Assembly (NCBI GenBank): GCA_003599235.1
Contig: QZJE01000021.1
Location: 1 to 35,788, forward strand
Reading direction: 5' to 3'
DNA: 35,788 nt
Source of the DNA: Actinomycetota bacterium
Lineage (GTDB): Bacteria; Actinomycetota; Aquicultoria; SURF-47
Position 1 is the stretch's first letter, and each line of letters begins with the position of its first letter. The notes below the pieces were generated by a model. The model did not search any database and had not been told where the DNA came from. It saw only the letters and a program-made list of their open reading frames with translations. The translations under genes were made by a program, and so were the position numbers. Below, piece after piece: positions 27,038-35,186 of this stretch.

Positions 27038-28336
27038 AACGTCAACAGGGCATCCAATCGGCACCAATGGGTACAAGTCCACTATCTCCTCGTTAGCAAC
27101 CCTAATACATCCATGGGAAGCCCAGCTGCCGATAGAGCCTACTTTAGCAGTACCATGAATAGCCACTCCGGTAGCGTTTAAATACATAGCTCTTACCCCT
27201 AATGGATTATAATATCCGGGAGCAATATAAGGCGGCATACTAGCTGCCCAGCCGCTCCTGGGGTTATACCAGGCCGGCATGACGTCCTTGCCTTCTATTT
27301 TCCAATGGCCCAATGGGGTAGGATAAGCCGGCTGGCCGACTGCTACCGACCACTTCTTAAATAACTTCCCTTTCTTATAAAGATATAACTTAGCCTCAGA
27401 ACGACTGATGACAATCTTGGTAGTATCGGCACTGAATTGCCAGCGCTTATTATTTTCATTTCCAGCAATGTCTATTACACGCAGCACCGCCTCGTGCTTA
27501 CCATCTGCGTTTACCTGCGCCTGTCCATATAAAGTGTTTGTTTTCCTATCAAACATAGATTCAACCGGCTTGTTATCTAATCCGATATAAGCATGAGCGA
27601 TTTCTGTTTCTTTTTCTTTAAGCTTGATGTTAAATACCACATCACTTCCATATACTTTGCTTTTAGGAGCTGGAGTAAAAGACAGTACTGAAGGCATTAA
27701 TTTATCGATTACAACTGGCATCTTAACATGACTTTTGTTACCAGCTCTATCTATAGCCTCTAGCACCATTTTGTTTTTAGCCTCAAGACCTTTTAGGGTA
27801 ATAGAAAAAGTGCCTTCTTCGCCTGCTTGGGAGGCAAAGATGCTCTTGCCGTTAAGTGTGGCTTTAAGTTCGCTTAAGGGCTCGGTGACACCCTTAATAT
27901 CTAGAAAATCGTTAGGAGTAGCAATCTCGTTAAAGTCACCGTTTTCTAAATCTATCTGCGGAGGAATGGTATCAGTTGAAAAACGCCATTTAAGCCTTAA
28001 CTTTTTAGGAATAAAAAAGAAATATTCAAGCCTAGCCTCTACTTGGTGAGCCCCATCATCTAAATCCTTTTTTGGCTTGTAACTAAAGCCCCGCTGGCTT
28101 AGGGTTAGCGCTTTTGTTATCTGTTTGCCATCTAGGTAAACCTCAGCATGAGTTAAGGTAGCTCCATAAGCCCAAGGCCAGGATACTTTAATAAATGGAC
28201 GAGCATTGCCTATTACCTGCTGTTTAGAGGGGCTAAATTGCGGGCCCTTGAGGTAGATAAACAACCAACCGCCAACACAGCCGACAACTACAAAGATTAC
28301 AGAAAAAATCGCCAGATGCAGAATTACTCTTCTCAT
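27029..28336 (-). CDS. Membrane-anchored L,D-transpeptidase (YkuD) with Ig-like domains
   Basis: A 435-residue cell-wall cross-linking enzyme. Residues about 5-30 form one transmembrane anchor. About 30-290 hold three or so Ig-like beta domains (repeated IPPQIDLEN-type and DRAGNKSHV / DIAGNENNKRW ends). The YkuD domain follows, with IHGTAKVG and SHGCIRVAN, catalytic Cys about 410. Just before it lies PAWYNPRSGWAASMPPYIAPG, shared with the truncated paralogue at 35187. It would form 3-3 peptide bridges outside the membrane. ATG at 28334-28336; ribosome-binding site weak. Upstream is the divergent accessory island. Confidence 0.92.
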   Translation of the reverse strand: MRRVILHLAIFSVIFVVVGCVGGWLFIYLKGPQFSPSKQQVIGNARPFIKVSWPWAYGATLTHAEVYLDGKQITKALTLSQRGFSYKPKKDLDDGAHQVEARLEYFFFIPKKLRLKWRFSTDTIPPQIDLENGDFNEIATPNDFLDIKGVTEPLSELKATLNGKSIFASQAGEEGTFSITLKGLEAKNKMVLEAIDRAGNKSHVKMPVVIDKLMPSVLSFTPAPKSKVYGSDVVFNIKLKEKETEIAHAYIGLDNKPVESMFDRKTNTLYGQAQVNADGKHEAVLRVIDIAGNENNKRWQFSADTTKIVISRSEAKLYLYKKGKLFKKWSVAVGQPAYPTPLGHWKIEGKDVMPAWYNPRSGWAASMPPYIAPGYYNPLGVRAMYLNATGVAIHGTAKVGSIGSWASHGCIRVANEEIVDLYPLVPIGCPVDVME

Positions 28337-28403
28337 TGATTCTATTTTAACCTTACGCTTACTTAATTCCTAGACAGATAATACTAAAAGTTAGTCAAAA
28401 AAT

Positions 28404-28420
28404 ACCCTAATAATTAGGGT
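28404..28420. repeat. Short perfect hairpin upstream of the toxin-antitoxin promoter
   Basis: ACCCTAA-TAA-TTAGGGT: 7-bp arms with a 3-nt loop, followed by TTAACCC and TTAGTCC at 7-nt spacing. No T-run. It lies between the divergent transpeptidase gene and the toxin-antitoxin promoter; role unknown, possibly a worn heptamer array. Confidence 0.4.
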
Positions 28421-28459
28421 TACATTAACCCTTAGTCCATACAACAATATTAAAAAGGA

Positions 28460-28488
28460 TTGACAAACGTATATACATTCAATATACT
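28460..28488 (+). promoter_or_regulatory. Promoter and operator of the toxin-antitoxin pair
   Basis: TTGACA (28460-28465), a 17-nt spacer, TATACT (28483-28488). The inverted repeat GTATAT (28469-28474) / ATATAC (28482-28487) lies across spacer and -10, where a CopG-type antitoxin would be expected to bind and repress. Confidence 0.8.
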
Positions 28489-28500
28489 AGAGGAGAACAT

Positions 28501-28779
28501 TTGGAAATCTTTGATTTCTATTGGTCAAACAGAATAATTACTAAAATAATCTGCAAGCACAATATAAGACCTGAAGAGGTAGAGGAGCTTTTTAGAAATA
28601 AGAATTTAATATTGAGAAAAGGAAAGCTTAATCAAGCATTTGGTGTTACAAATAATGGAAGATATTTAATAGTTATTTTTATAAACAGAATTAACGGAAT
28701 AGAAATTGTAACTGCACGACAAATGACTAAAACCGAAAGAAGGTATTTTAGAAATGTCAAAAAAATTACCAGACTTTAA
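28501..28779 (+). CDS. BrnT-family toxin (ribonuclease-like) of a type II toxin-antitoxin pair
   Basis: A 92-residue protein resembling BrnT, a small RelE-like RNase toxin. Recognisable are FDFYWSNRI at the start, KHNIRPEEVEELF, an internal FGVTNNGRYLIVIF strand pair, and the end motif IVTARQMTKTERRYFRN, which is the BrnT hallmark. TTG start at 28501 with GAGGAG 5-6 nt upstream. It overlaps the antitoxin gene by 26 nt. AT-rich (about a third G+C by eye), unlike the operon around it, consistent with recent transfer. RNase activity is inferred from the family. Confidence 0.85.
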   Translation: MEIFDFYWSNRIITKIICKHNIRPEEVEELFRNKNLILRKGKLNQAFGVTNNGRYLIVIFINRINGIEIVTARQMTKTERRYFRNVKKITRL

Positions 28780-29020
28780 TAAAATGACACATGAACAAAT
28801 TGCAGATTTTTGGGATACCCACGAAGTCACCGATTATCTTGATCAGCTTGAGGTGGTCAAAGAACCATATGTAGATAAGCGTCCCATGAAGCAGATATCA
28901 ATTCGCTTTGATGAGAAAACGATTGCTAAGATTAAAAAAACAGCTTCTAAAAAAGGCATTGCCTACCAGACATTAATCAGAATGTGGGTTAATGAAAAAC
29001 TCAACAAAGAAGCCTCTTAA
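28754..29020 (+). CDS. CopG/BrnA-type antitoxin
   Basis: An 88-residue partner of the toxin. N-terminal LPDFNKMTHEQIADFWDTHEVTDYLDQLE is the CopG_antitoxin-family head that wraps the toxin. The C-terminal part (KQISIRFDEKTIAKIKKTASKKGIAYQTLIRMWVNEKL) is a ribbon-helix-helix DNA-binding domain, expected to act on the inverted repeat in the promoter. Starts 26 nt inside the toxin gene, so the two are translationally coupled. Toxin-first order is typical for BrnT/BrnA. Confidence 0.87.
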   Translation: MSKKLPDFNKMTHEQIADFWDTHEVTDYLDQLEVVKEPYVDKRPMKQISIRFDEKTIAKIKKTASKKGIAYQTLIRMWVNEKLNKEAS

Positions 29021-29044
29021 GGATCCGTTAGCACTGTTTGCTGT

Positions 29045-29121
29045 TATAATCCAGATAGAGTTTAATAAACTTAGCTTTTTATACTTAAATTCTATTCCTG
29101 TAAATTATTTTATCTTATAAT
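29045..29121 (+). promoter_or_regulatory. Candidate promoters for the DUF262 gene
   Basis: Two perfect TATAAT hexamers lie at 29045-29050 and 29116-29121, 40-110 nt before the DUF262 start, without clear -35 hexamers. The gap is strongly AT-rich. Confidence 0.35.
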
Positions 29122-29158
29122 CCTTAGTAACTTAGTTAGTATAAAAAAGCGGTTATAT

Positions 29159-30637
29159 ATGGAAATCTCAAAGATACAAGTTCAGCAACTTCAATTATCT
29201 GACATAGTAAATGATTTTAAAAAAGGCAATATTCGCATACCAAGATTCCAACGAAACTATGTTTGGGATCGGCCCAGAGTTGCAAAGCTACTTAACAGCA
29301 TCTACCATGAATACCCAATCGGTACGTTCTTTTTTTGGGAAGCCAGCCCAGAGTATTCACATTTATATCGAAACATCCCTGAGCTAGAAATCCCTAGCCC
29401 GGCAAACAACCAAAATTTTCATTTTATTCTCGACGGCCAGCAAAGAATAACCTCTTTGTATGTAGTTATTAAGGGGCTTAAAATCACCGTATCTGATAAC
29501 AGGCAGAAGGAAACTTCTATCGATTACTCTGGCATTACTTTTGATCTGGATAAAGAAGAGTTTGTTATCAAAAATCCGGATGCTGACAAAAGGTATATTT
29601 CCCTTCAATCCATTTTAGGTGAAGAGAAGTTTGAAATTTTTAGTGAACTTAATAAAAGCCGACAAATTGCATTCCAGCGATGCTCTAATATTTTCGATAA
29701 ATATCCGTTGTCTGTTGTTTACGTAAGAGAACAATCGATTACTGAGGCTTGCGAAATTTTTGAACGAATCAACCAGGGAGGTATTAAACTAGCGCTTTTT
29801 GATTTAGTTGTTGCAAGTACTTGGAGCAATGATTTTGATTTAAAAGTCAAAGTAAACAAAATTAACAGCCTGCTTGATTCAAGTGGTTTTGGAGCTATTA
29901 ACCCAGATAACTTACTAATGGCTATATCTCTTTTTGTAAAAGGGGCGGCTACCAGAAAAGCAATACTTTCACTTAAGTCCGAAGACATTAAGCAAAATTG
30001 GGACATAATCGAAGATGCTACAAAGTTAGCTGTTGATTATGTGCGCTCCAACTTAGGCGTTAAGGTCAATAACTTCTTGCCCTACTCTCCCATGTTGCCA
30101 ATGATAATTTATCTGTTTGCTAAAATTAACAATCGCTCATTAAGCATTAATCAAAAAAAGTTTGTTGAAGAGTGGTTCTGGAAAGCAACTTTTTCTGAAA
30201 GGTATCGTGCTTCAACTCCGTCCATGATGGGAGAAGACAGAAGGGATCTCTTTGATCCAATAATCGCTAACAAAAAAGTAGCTATCAATTACAAAGTAGA
30301 CATAACGAAAGATAACATAAAACAATCCAGATTATACAAATATACTGGCTTGAGAAACGGCATATTCTGCTTATTGGCCGCTAAAGACCCTTTGCATTTT
30401 CAAACAGCAGCCAAATTCTCAATTGACAGAACATTTTTATCAGACTTCAATTCTCCAGAAAAACACCACCTCTTTCCAAGGGCTTACTTAAGGGAAATCG
30501 GTAAATCGCAGTTGGAAAACAGTTTAGCCAACTTCACTTTTATTCCAGCAGAACTAAATAATAAGATAAGAGGAAGGTCGCCAAAGCAATATTCGTCATT
30601 ATTTAACAAAGATAGGATGACCTTAAAAAGATACTAA
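29159..30637 (+). CDS. DUF262-HNH protein (GmrSD-like), truncated by a one-base frameshift
   Basis: A 492-residue N-terminal part of a larger protein. DUF262 (ParB/Srx-like) at about 10-230 with IPRFQRNYVW (27-36) and the signature DGQQR (92-96). An HNH (DUF1524) region near the end has EKHHLFPRAYL and LNNKIRGRSPKQYSSLF. GmrSD-type relatives cut modified DNA, and many DUF262 proteins serve in phage defence. The frame stops at TAA 30635-30637, just after a run of five A (30625-30629). Adding one A would join it to the frame at 30625-31197, giving about 679 residues. The ATG lacks a strong ribosome-binding site. Lower G+C than neighbours. Confidence 0.85.
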   Translation: MEISKIQVQQLQLSDIVNDFKKGNIRIPRFQRNYVWDRPRVAKLLNSIYHEYPIGTFFFWEASPEYSHLYRNIPELEIPSPANNQNFHFILDGQQRITSLYVVIKGLKITVSDNRQKETSIDYSGITFDLDKEEFVIKNPDADKRYISLQSILGEEKFEIFSELNKSRQIAFQRCSNIFDKYPLSVVYVREQSITEACEIFERINQGGIKLALFDLVVASTWSNDFDLKVKVNKINSLLDSSGFGAINPDNLLMAISLFVKGAATRKAILSLKSEDIKQNWDIIEDATKLAVDYVRSNLGVKVNNFLPYSPMLPMIIYLFAKINNRSLSINQKKFVEEWFWKATFSERYRASTPSMMGEDRRDLFDPIIANKKVAINYKVDITKDNIKQSRLYKYTGLRNGIFCLLAAKDPLHFQTAAKFSIDRTFLSDFNSPEKHHLFPRAYLREIGKSQLENSLANFTFIPAELNNKIRGRSPKQYSSLFNKDRMTLKRY

Positions 30638-31197
30638 AAAGCCACCACATATCTGATGACAGCTATACGTATTTATCAAACAACGAATTTGACGAGTTTC
30701 TAGATTATCGTAGCCAGGATTTATTAACTGAGATTGAAAGAGTTGTTGGTAAGATATCTGAGACCGAAGATGAGCTACGGGAGAATCCGGAACGAATAAT
30801 AGATTATTTAGAGTCTCGGCTAAGATTAGTAATTGACGCAAACTTAAGTAGTAGATTTGGAGCCGACTATTGGAAGAAATCTATTCCCGGCGATATTCAA
30901 GAAAAGGTTAAAAGTAGTATTAAAAAACATAAGAAAAGGTATCCTGATCAAGTTGTTGATAGCGTAATGGATAAACTATTTTTTTGTGATTTTGGAAGCT
31001 ACGGCCATATTATTAAAAGCCATTGGCAGTTATTTGAAGATGAGTTTGAATCCAAGCCGGATTTTGAGGGCAATGTTAAATATCTAAGCGATTTTAGAAA
31101 TTCAATAAAACACTCTCGTAAACCAAGTAGAATCTTACAAAAGCAAGGTGAAGCTTCAGCTGAATGGTTTGTTGAAAAATTAAAAGATTTGTCCTGA
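30625..31197 (+). pseudogene. C-terminal fragment of the DUF262-HNH gene, HEPN-like
   Basis: The -1 frame relative to the DUF262 gene is open for 190 codons from the A-run to TGA 31195-31197. Its first residues (KKILKSHHISDDSYTYL) continue the HNH region as expected from relatives. Then come FDEFLDYRSQDLLTEIE and a helical domain with YWKKSIPGDIQEKVKSSIKK, LFFCDFGSYGHIIKSHW and DFRNSIKHSR. The RNxxxH is the RNase signature of HEPN domains. There is no start of its own; an internal ATG at 30967 could at best give the last 76 residues. Either a decayed gene or a single-base assembly error. Confidence 0.8.
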
Positions 31198-31256
31198 TAG
31201 GCTGCAGAGACACTTATATAATCTTACCCTTCATCAATCCATTGACTAAATAAAAA

Positions 31257-31404
31257 AGCTAGCCTATGTTCTTTGGAAAGTATCTCGGAGGCTTAAGCGG
31301 GCATGGTTCGCCGACTTAAGGAGGCGGGAGCGTAGCCGAGAGTTAGGCAGCATTTTCCTCGCTGGGGAAAATGACCGCGGCTTGGAAAAGAATATAGGCT
31401 AGCT
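31257..31404 (-). repeat. 148-nt multi-stem element closed by an 18-bp inverted repeat
   Basis: Arms at 31257-31274 and 31387-31404 pair over 18 bp with one mismatch (AGCTAGCCTAT is the outer perfect part). Inside, TCTCGG (31283-31288) pairs with CCGAGA (31336-31341), around a hairpin with CTTAAG arms (31292-31297 and 31315-31320), and CATTTTCC (31351-31358) pairs with GGAAAATG (31366-31373). On the minus strand the closing stem is followed by six T (31252-31257), so it could terminate the ABC/DUF4340 transcript. It may be a structured RNA or a MITE-like repeat. I do not recognise a named RNA family. Confidence 0.6.
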
Positions 31405-31411
31405 GGACGTT

Positions 31412-31448
31412 AGATTGCCACGTCGGCCTAATGCCTCCTCGCAATGAC
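31412..31448. repeat. REP-like palindrome (GTCATTGCGAGG family)
   Basis: On the minus strand it begins CGTCATTGCGAGGAGG and ends GACGTGGCAATCT, an imperfect palindrome with a variable centre. This matches a REP-like repeat type seen between genes in many unrelated bacteria. It sits directly after the DUF4340 stop. Confidence 0.7.
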
Positions 31449-31455
31449 GGTTTGG

Positions 31456-31983
31456 TTATTTTTTGGCTTTTTCAACCCAATCAGAGGACTTAACATTAAA
31501 GGAACTAGAGAGGTTGCCGACGACAGTGTAGACTGCTTTGTCATCAGGGAGTTTTAGATAGAAACTCTGATAGTCACTGCCTTGTTTGCCGATTATAAAC
31601 TCACCTTTTTTAGAACCACCGCTATAGAAAGCAACATTAGTACCAGCTTTGTTATCTACCTGATACAGTGAATAATCAGCTTCTTTTTCAGAAGCTACTT
31701 CTGATATCTTAGCCTCGCCTAGAGCAGTAACTACCGCGTCCACCTTGGTTTTATCGGCCTTTTTGCCGCCGATAGTCCACTTATCGCCTTTTTTCTCTAA
31801 AGTGTATTTTTCTTTGCCTTTTTCTACTTCTATTTTATCTAGATCTTTAGTTAAGGCCTTAAAGTCGTATTTTTTTACCTCAGCCGGTTTTTGCTTAATA
31901 TTAGTTATCACTTTGGCTAAGCCAAAAACAGCTACCAAAACCACTAGAACAATTGCTAAGTTTTTAATAGTTTTATCACTCAT
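31456..31983 (-). CDS. DUF4340 domain protein
   Basis: A 175-residue membrane-anchored protein when started at the ATG 31981-31983: MSDKTIKN, one transmembrane helix (about 8-25), then an outside beta-rich domain with EVEKGKEKYTLEKKGDKWTIGGKKADK, the DUF4340 hallmark in which a lysine-rich strand pair is followed by VDAVVTALGEAKI. Overlaps the GldF-GldG gene by 8 nt. DUF4340 proteins commonly follow GldG-type genes and are thought to be accessory to that ABC system. An upstream in-frame extension to 32037 lies inside the previous gene and is unlikely. Function of the family is unproven. Confidence 0.87.
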   Translation of the reverse strand: MSDKTIKNLAIVLVVLVAVFGLAKVITNIKQKPAEVKKYDFKALTKDLDKIEVEKGKEKYTLEKKGDKWTIGGKKADKTKVDAVVTALGEAKISEVASEKEADYSLYQVDNKAGTNVAFYSGGSKKGEFIIGKQGSDYQSFYLKLPDDKAVYTVVGNLSSSFNVKSSDWVEKAKK

Positions 31984-34204
31984 AGCTATATACCTGCTGC
32001 ATCCGTTTTCTTCTCCTGGTAAGGATGAAAGCACCAAAAGCGATAATTAAAATAGGCGTGCCTACCATATTTAGATACTTAACCGCCACTTTGGTTTGAT
32101 CAGAACCAAAGACCAGCTGACGAAAGCCGGAGTTTTTGGAGCGTATACTAATTAAGACTTCATCTGAGGCTAACCAGTCGATAGCATTTAATGCAAAGGA
32201 AATGCCAACCGGATTGCGCTGAGCCAGCTCAGATAATATTAAATCTGAGTCCCCCACAACTATCAGCCGGGGATTTTTTAATGCCACTCCAAGAGTATAT
32301 TCTTTTAAACCCTTTTGACTGATGCCGGTGTTTTTATCCGGTGAGATATTAAAATTAGATGTTTGGTGACCGGCATTTTCAGTTGTTTTAATTATTATCT
32401 CAGCTTCTTTATTAGTAACCTTAAGAGAGTTAGCCCAGGCAATAAACATCGATTTTAGACTACCGGTAACAATATGGTTAGCTGATGCCGGCGCTTTTAG
32501 CCAGAAAGGATAAGGCAGTACGTATCCCATCTGTCCTCCTTGGCCTCCCAAGGTAACCCTTTCGTTAGAGGACAAGTCATATACCAGGTCTTTGTTTATC
32601 TCTATTCCGTATTTCTTGATTAGCTCATTAACATTATTTTTGTTCTCTTGGGCCATCATGTATTGCGGATTAACATCCTGCATATCAGCCAGCACTAAAG
32701 CTTTACCGCCACCGTCTAAATAAGCTTGTAACTGCTTTAATTCAGCGGGCTTAAAGGGTTGCTTGGGACCGGCAATTATTAATACATCAGCACCTTTTAA
32801 ATCTTTAGCCAGCGTTTTGGCTTCAGCTGTTTTAACCTCGTTTTGCTTCTCCAGCTCTTGGGATAGTAAGCTAAGTTCTCCTCCTTGCTGCTGACCGGAA
32901 AGACCGCCACCTTGGCCTATCTGCTTCTCGCCATGACCGCTCAAAAACACGATTTTGTGCTTCTTAGGATTAGTCATCTTGCGAATAAGCGAAGTAAGTT
33001 GGTACTCAAAATCAGATGTTTGCTGCACAAAGGGAATAGCTTCTTTCTTGTCTTTGTATTGTAGCGCTACTCCCAGATATCCTTCTTTGACCGAAAACTC
33101 CTCAGCTTTTTGCACATTGAACTGTACCGGAGTAACCCCTAGCCTGGAAGCTTGGTCTTTAACATCCTGGTTGGAGTCGGGATAACGGTACTCAACTCTA
33201 ACTTTCCCGCCGGAAACAGAGGCATAATCAGCCAGCATATCCTTAACGTCCCGGTAGACTACCCCAGCTTGGCTTGGCAATTCCTGTGAAGCAAAAAACT
33301 TTATAGTGACATCATCATCAATTTCTTTTAAAACTGTTCTAGTCCCGTCAGATAAGGAATATTGCTTGCCTTCAGTAAAATCGAACTTGTAACTGATAAG
33401 ACCGCCAAAAAGATTAACAACGATGGCAATAGCTATCATCATGGCTATTCCCATCTGCAAGTTAAGATATTTTTTGGATTTTAAACTCAGCTTTTTCCGC
33501 ATAAAAAATAAGTAGGTCAAACTTAGGAAAATAAAGCTTAGGGAGATAAAATAAACAATGTCTCGCAAATCTATTAAGCCGCGGGTGATGTTTTCAAAGT
33601 GAGCCAGGATGCTTATTGAGCGCAAAATATCATTAACCGGATATGACACACCCATAGTAACTACTTCCAAGCCAGCGATAACCAGGAAGAAAGAAATAAC
33701 CAAACTTGAAATAAAAGCTACTGTTTGGTTTTTAGTTAACGCTGAGCAAAAAATGCCGATGGCCACAAATGCCGCTGCCAAAAAGAAAGCTCCTTTGTAC
33801 TGGGCTATCAACAAACCAAAATCCAGCTTACCGCCAAAAAGCAATGTTATTGGAATTAGCAAAGTAAGACACAGAGCAACGGTTACAAAAATTAAATCGG
33901 CTATGAACTTACCGGCAAGAAACTCTACCTCACTTATAGGCTGGGATAACATCACTTCCAGGGTGCCTTCTTTTCGCTCAGAAGCCAGCGCTTTCATGGT
34001 GACAGCCGGCACTAAAAATAAGAAAAACCAGGGCAATATTTCAAACTGCGGCCTCATAGAAGCTTCGCCTGCCATGTAAGCGTCCCTAAAAAAGAAGAAG
34101 GAGTTTAGCACCACAAAGATAGTAAGCACAATGTAGGCAATAGGGTGATAAAAATAGCTTTTGAGCTCTTTTTTAATTATTGACCACACAGCTTTGAAGT
34201 TCAT
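31976..34204 (-). CDS. ABC-2 permease fused to GldG-like domain (GldF-GldG fusion)
   Basis: A 742-residue membrane protein. Residues about 1-240 are an ABC-2 permease with six helices and the typical NPIAYIVLTIFV-like start and SERKEGTLEVMLSQPIS motif, as in GldF. Residues about 250-700 are a GldG-like outside domain (FDFTEGKQYSLSDGTRTVLKEI, KIVFLSGHGEKQ, GADVLIIAGPKQPFKPAEL), with a final helix near 715-735. In Bacteroidetes these are two genes for gliding. Here, in a non-gliding context, the fused form probably acts in export or membrane remodelling with the ATPase upstream and DUF4340 downstream. Starts directly at the ATPase stop (TAA ATG). Confidence 0.9.
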   Translation of the reverse strand: MNFKAVWSIIKKELKSYFYHPIAYIVLTIFVVLNSFFFFRDAYMAGEASMRPQFEILPWFFLFLVPAVTMKALASERKEGTLEVMLSQPISEVEFLAGKFIADLIFVTVALCLTLLIPITLLFGGKLDFGLLIAQYKGAFFLAAAFVAIGIFCSALTKNQTVAFISSLVISFFLVIAGLEVVTMGVSYPVNDILRSISILAHFENITRGLIDLRDIVYFISLSFIFLSLTYLFFMRKKLSLKSKKYLNLQMGIAMMIAIAIVVNLFGGLISYKFDFTEGKQYSLSDGTRTVLKEIDDDVTIKFFASQELPSQAGVVYRDVKDMLADYASVSGGKVRVEYRYPDSNQDVKDQASRLGVTPVQFNVQKAEEFSVKEGYLGVALQYKDKKEAIPFVQQTSDFEYQLTSLIRKMTNPKKHKIVFLSGHGEKQIGQGGGLSGQQQGGELSLLSQELEKQNEVKTAEAKTLAKDLKGADVLIIAGPKQPFKPAELKQLQAYLDGGGKALVLADMQDVNPQYMMAQENKNNVNELIKKYGIEINKDLVYDLSSNERVTLGGQGGQMGYVLPYPFWLKAPASANHIVTGSLKSMFIAWANSLKVTNKEAEIIIKTTENAGHQTSNFNISPDKNTGISQKGLKEYTLGVALKNPRLIVVGDSDLILSELAQRNPVGISFALNAIDWLASDEVLISIRSKNSGFRQLVFGSDQTKVAVKYLNMVGTPILIIAFGAFILTRRRKRMQQVYSYE

Positions 34205-35113
34205 TTACAGCGTTAACTCCCTAAAAACATCTTCTAAGCTGGTTTCTTCCTGGTGAAGCTCCCAAAGCACCCAGCCTTCATTTTTGCACAATTCAAATAT
34301 TTGAGGCCTAGCCTCGGTTTTACTGCTTAATGACAAGACAAACTTCTTCCGACCTTGCCCGGCTGATTGCTCGCTTTTAATATCGGCGATGTTTCTTAAT
34401 TTTTCCGAAATACCCTTTCCTTCTATTTCTACCGTTATTTTTTTAGCTTTTCTTGCCCCCGAGGTAAGCTCGCCGATAGAGCCGTCGGCCACTAGTTTTC
34501 CTTCATTGATAATTATAGCCCGGTCGCAGGTTTGACTTACTTCTTGGAGAACATGAGTGCTTAAGATAACAGTACGCTTTGTGCCCAGACTTCTGATAAG
34601 TCCGCGGATCTCCACCCTTTGATTGGGATCTAATCCTTCGGTAGGCTCATCCAGTATTAATATCTTAGGCTGATGAATGATAGCTTGAGCCAGCCCTACT
34701 CTTTGGCGATAACCTTTGGATAACTCACCGATGGGTTTGTAAAAAACATCTTTTATGCCTGTTTCTTTGACCACTTGGTTAAGAGCTGCTTTTTTGTCTT
34801 TTAGCTCCCGCATATCAGCAATGAAATCCAGGTATTCGGATACCAGCATTTCTTCATATAGAGGATTGTTTTCTGGTAGATAACCGATTTTTTTCTTCAA
34901 TGTGCTGCTGGCCTCTGAGACATCGGTGCCGTCTATTTTAATTTCACCACTGGTAGGAGCAAAGATGTTAACAATCATTCGCATGGTAGTAGTTTTACCG
35001 GCCCCGTTAGGACCCAGGAAGCCTACAACTTGGCCTTCGGGTATCTTTACCGTGAGGTTATTTACAGCATTTGTTTCGTTAAATCTTTTAGTAACTTTAT
35101 CTAGTGTAATCAT
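34205..35113 (-). CDS. ABC transporter ATP-binding protein (GldA-like)
   Basis: ATPase partner of the adjacent permease. From the ATG at 35111-35113 it has 302 residues: Walker A GPNGAGKTT (about 34-42), signature LSKGYRQRVGLAQAI, Walker B ILILDEPTEGLDPNQ, and the H-loop STHVLQEV, with an extended C-terminal domain as in drug/polysaccharide exporters. A longer frame to TTG 35141-35143 lacks a ribosome-binding site and conserved residues. The ribosome-binding site at the chosen start is also weak. Contiguous with the permease gene. Confidence 0.93.
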   Translation of the reverse strand: MITLDKVTKRFNETNAVNNLTVKIPEGQVVGFLGPNGAGKTTTMRMIVNIFAPTSGEIKIDGTDVSEASSTLKKKIGYLPENNPLYEEMLVSEYLDFIADMRELKDKKAALNQVVKETGIKDVFYKPIGELSKGYRQRVGLAQAIIHQPKILILDEPTEGLDPNQRVEIRGLIRSLGTKRTVILSTHVLQEVSQTCDRAIIINEGKLVADGSIGELTSGARKAKKITVEIEGKGISEKLRNIADIKSEQSAGQGRKKFVLSLSSKTEARPQIFELCKNEGWVLWELHQEETSLEDVFRELTL

Positions 35114-35186
35114 AACGTCAGTGCCTAGTTTGTTAACTTGCAATTATGATGACAAAAGAGCCGACATCAGTCAAGAGACTATGGAG

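Noticed and set aside
28404..28438. TTAGGG telomere-like motif
   Set aside because: A single hairpin, not a tandem telomeric tract; better explained as a palindrome or worn heptamer array.
30620..30637. Programmed -1 frameshift in the DUF262 gene
   Set aside because: In-frame codons TTA AAA AGA do not form a canonical X XXY YYZ slippery heptamer; a simple indel explains it better, though not proven.
30623..30841. Minus-strand open frame opposite the DUF262 gene end
   Set aside because: It is antisense to the HNH/HEPN-like continuation, which has clear family residues.
31984..32037. 18-residue N-terminal extension of the DUF4340 protein
   Set aside because: It lies wholly inside the permease gene and lacks a transmembrane or conserved feature; the ATG at 31983 is followed directly by the anchor helix.
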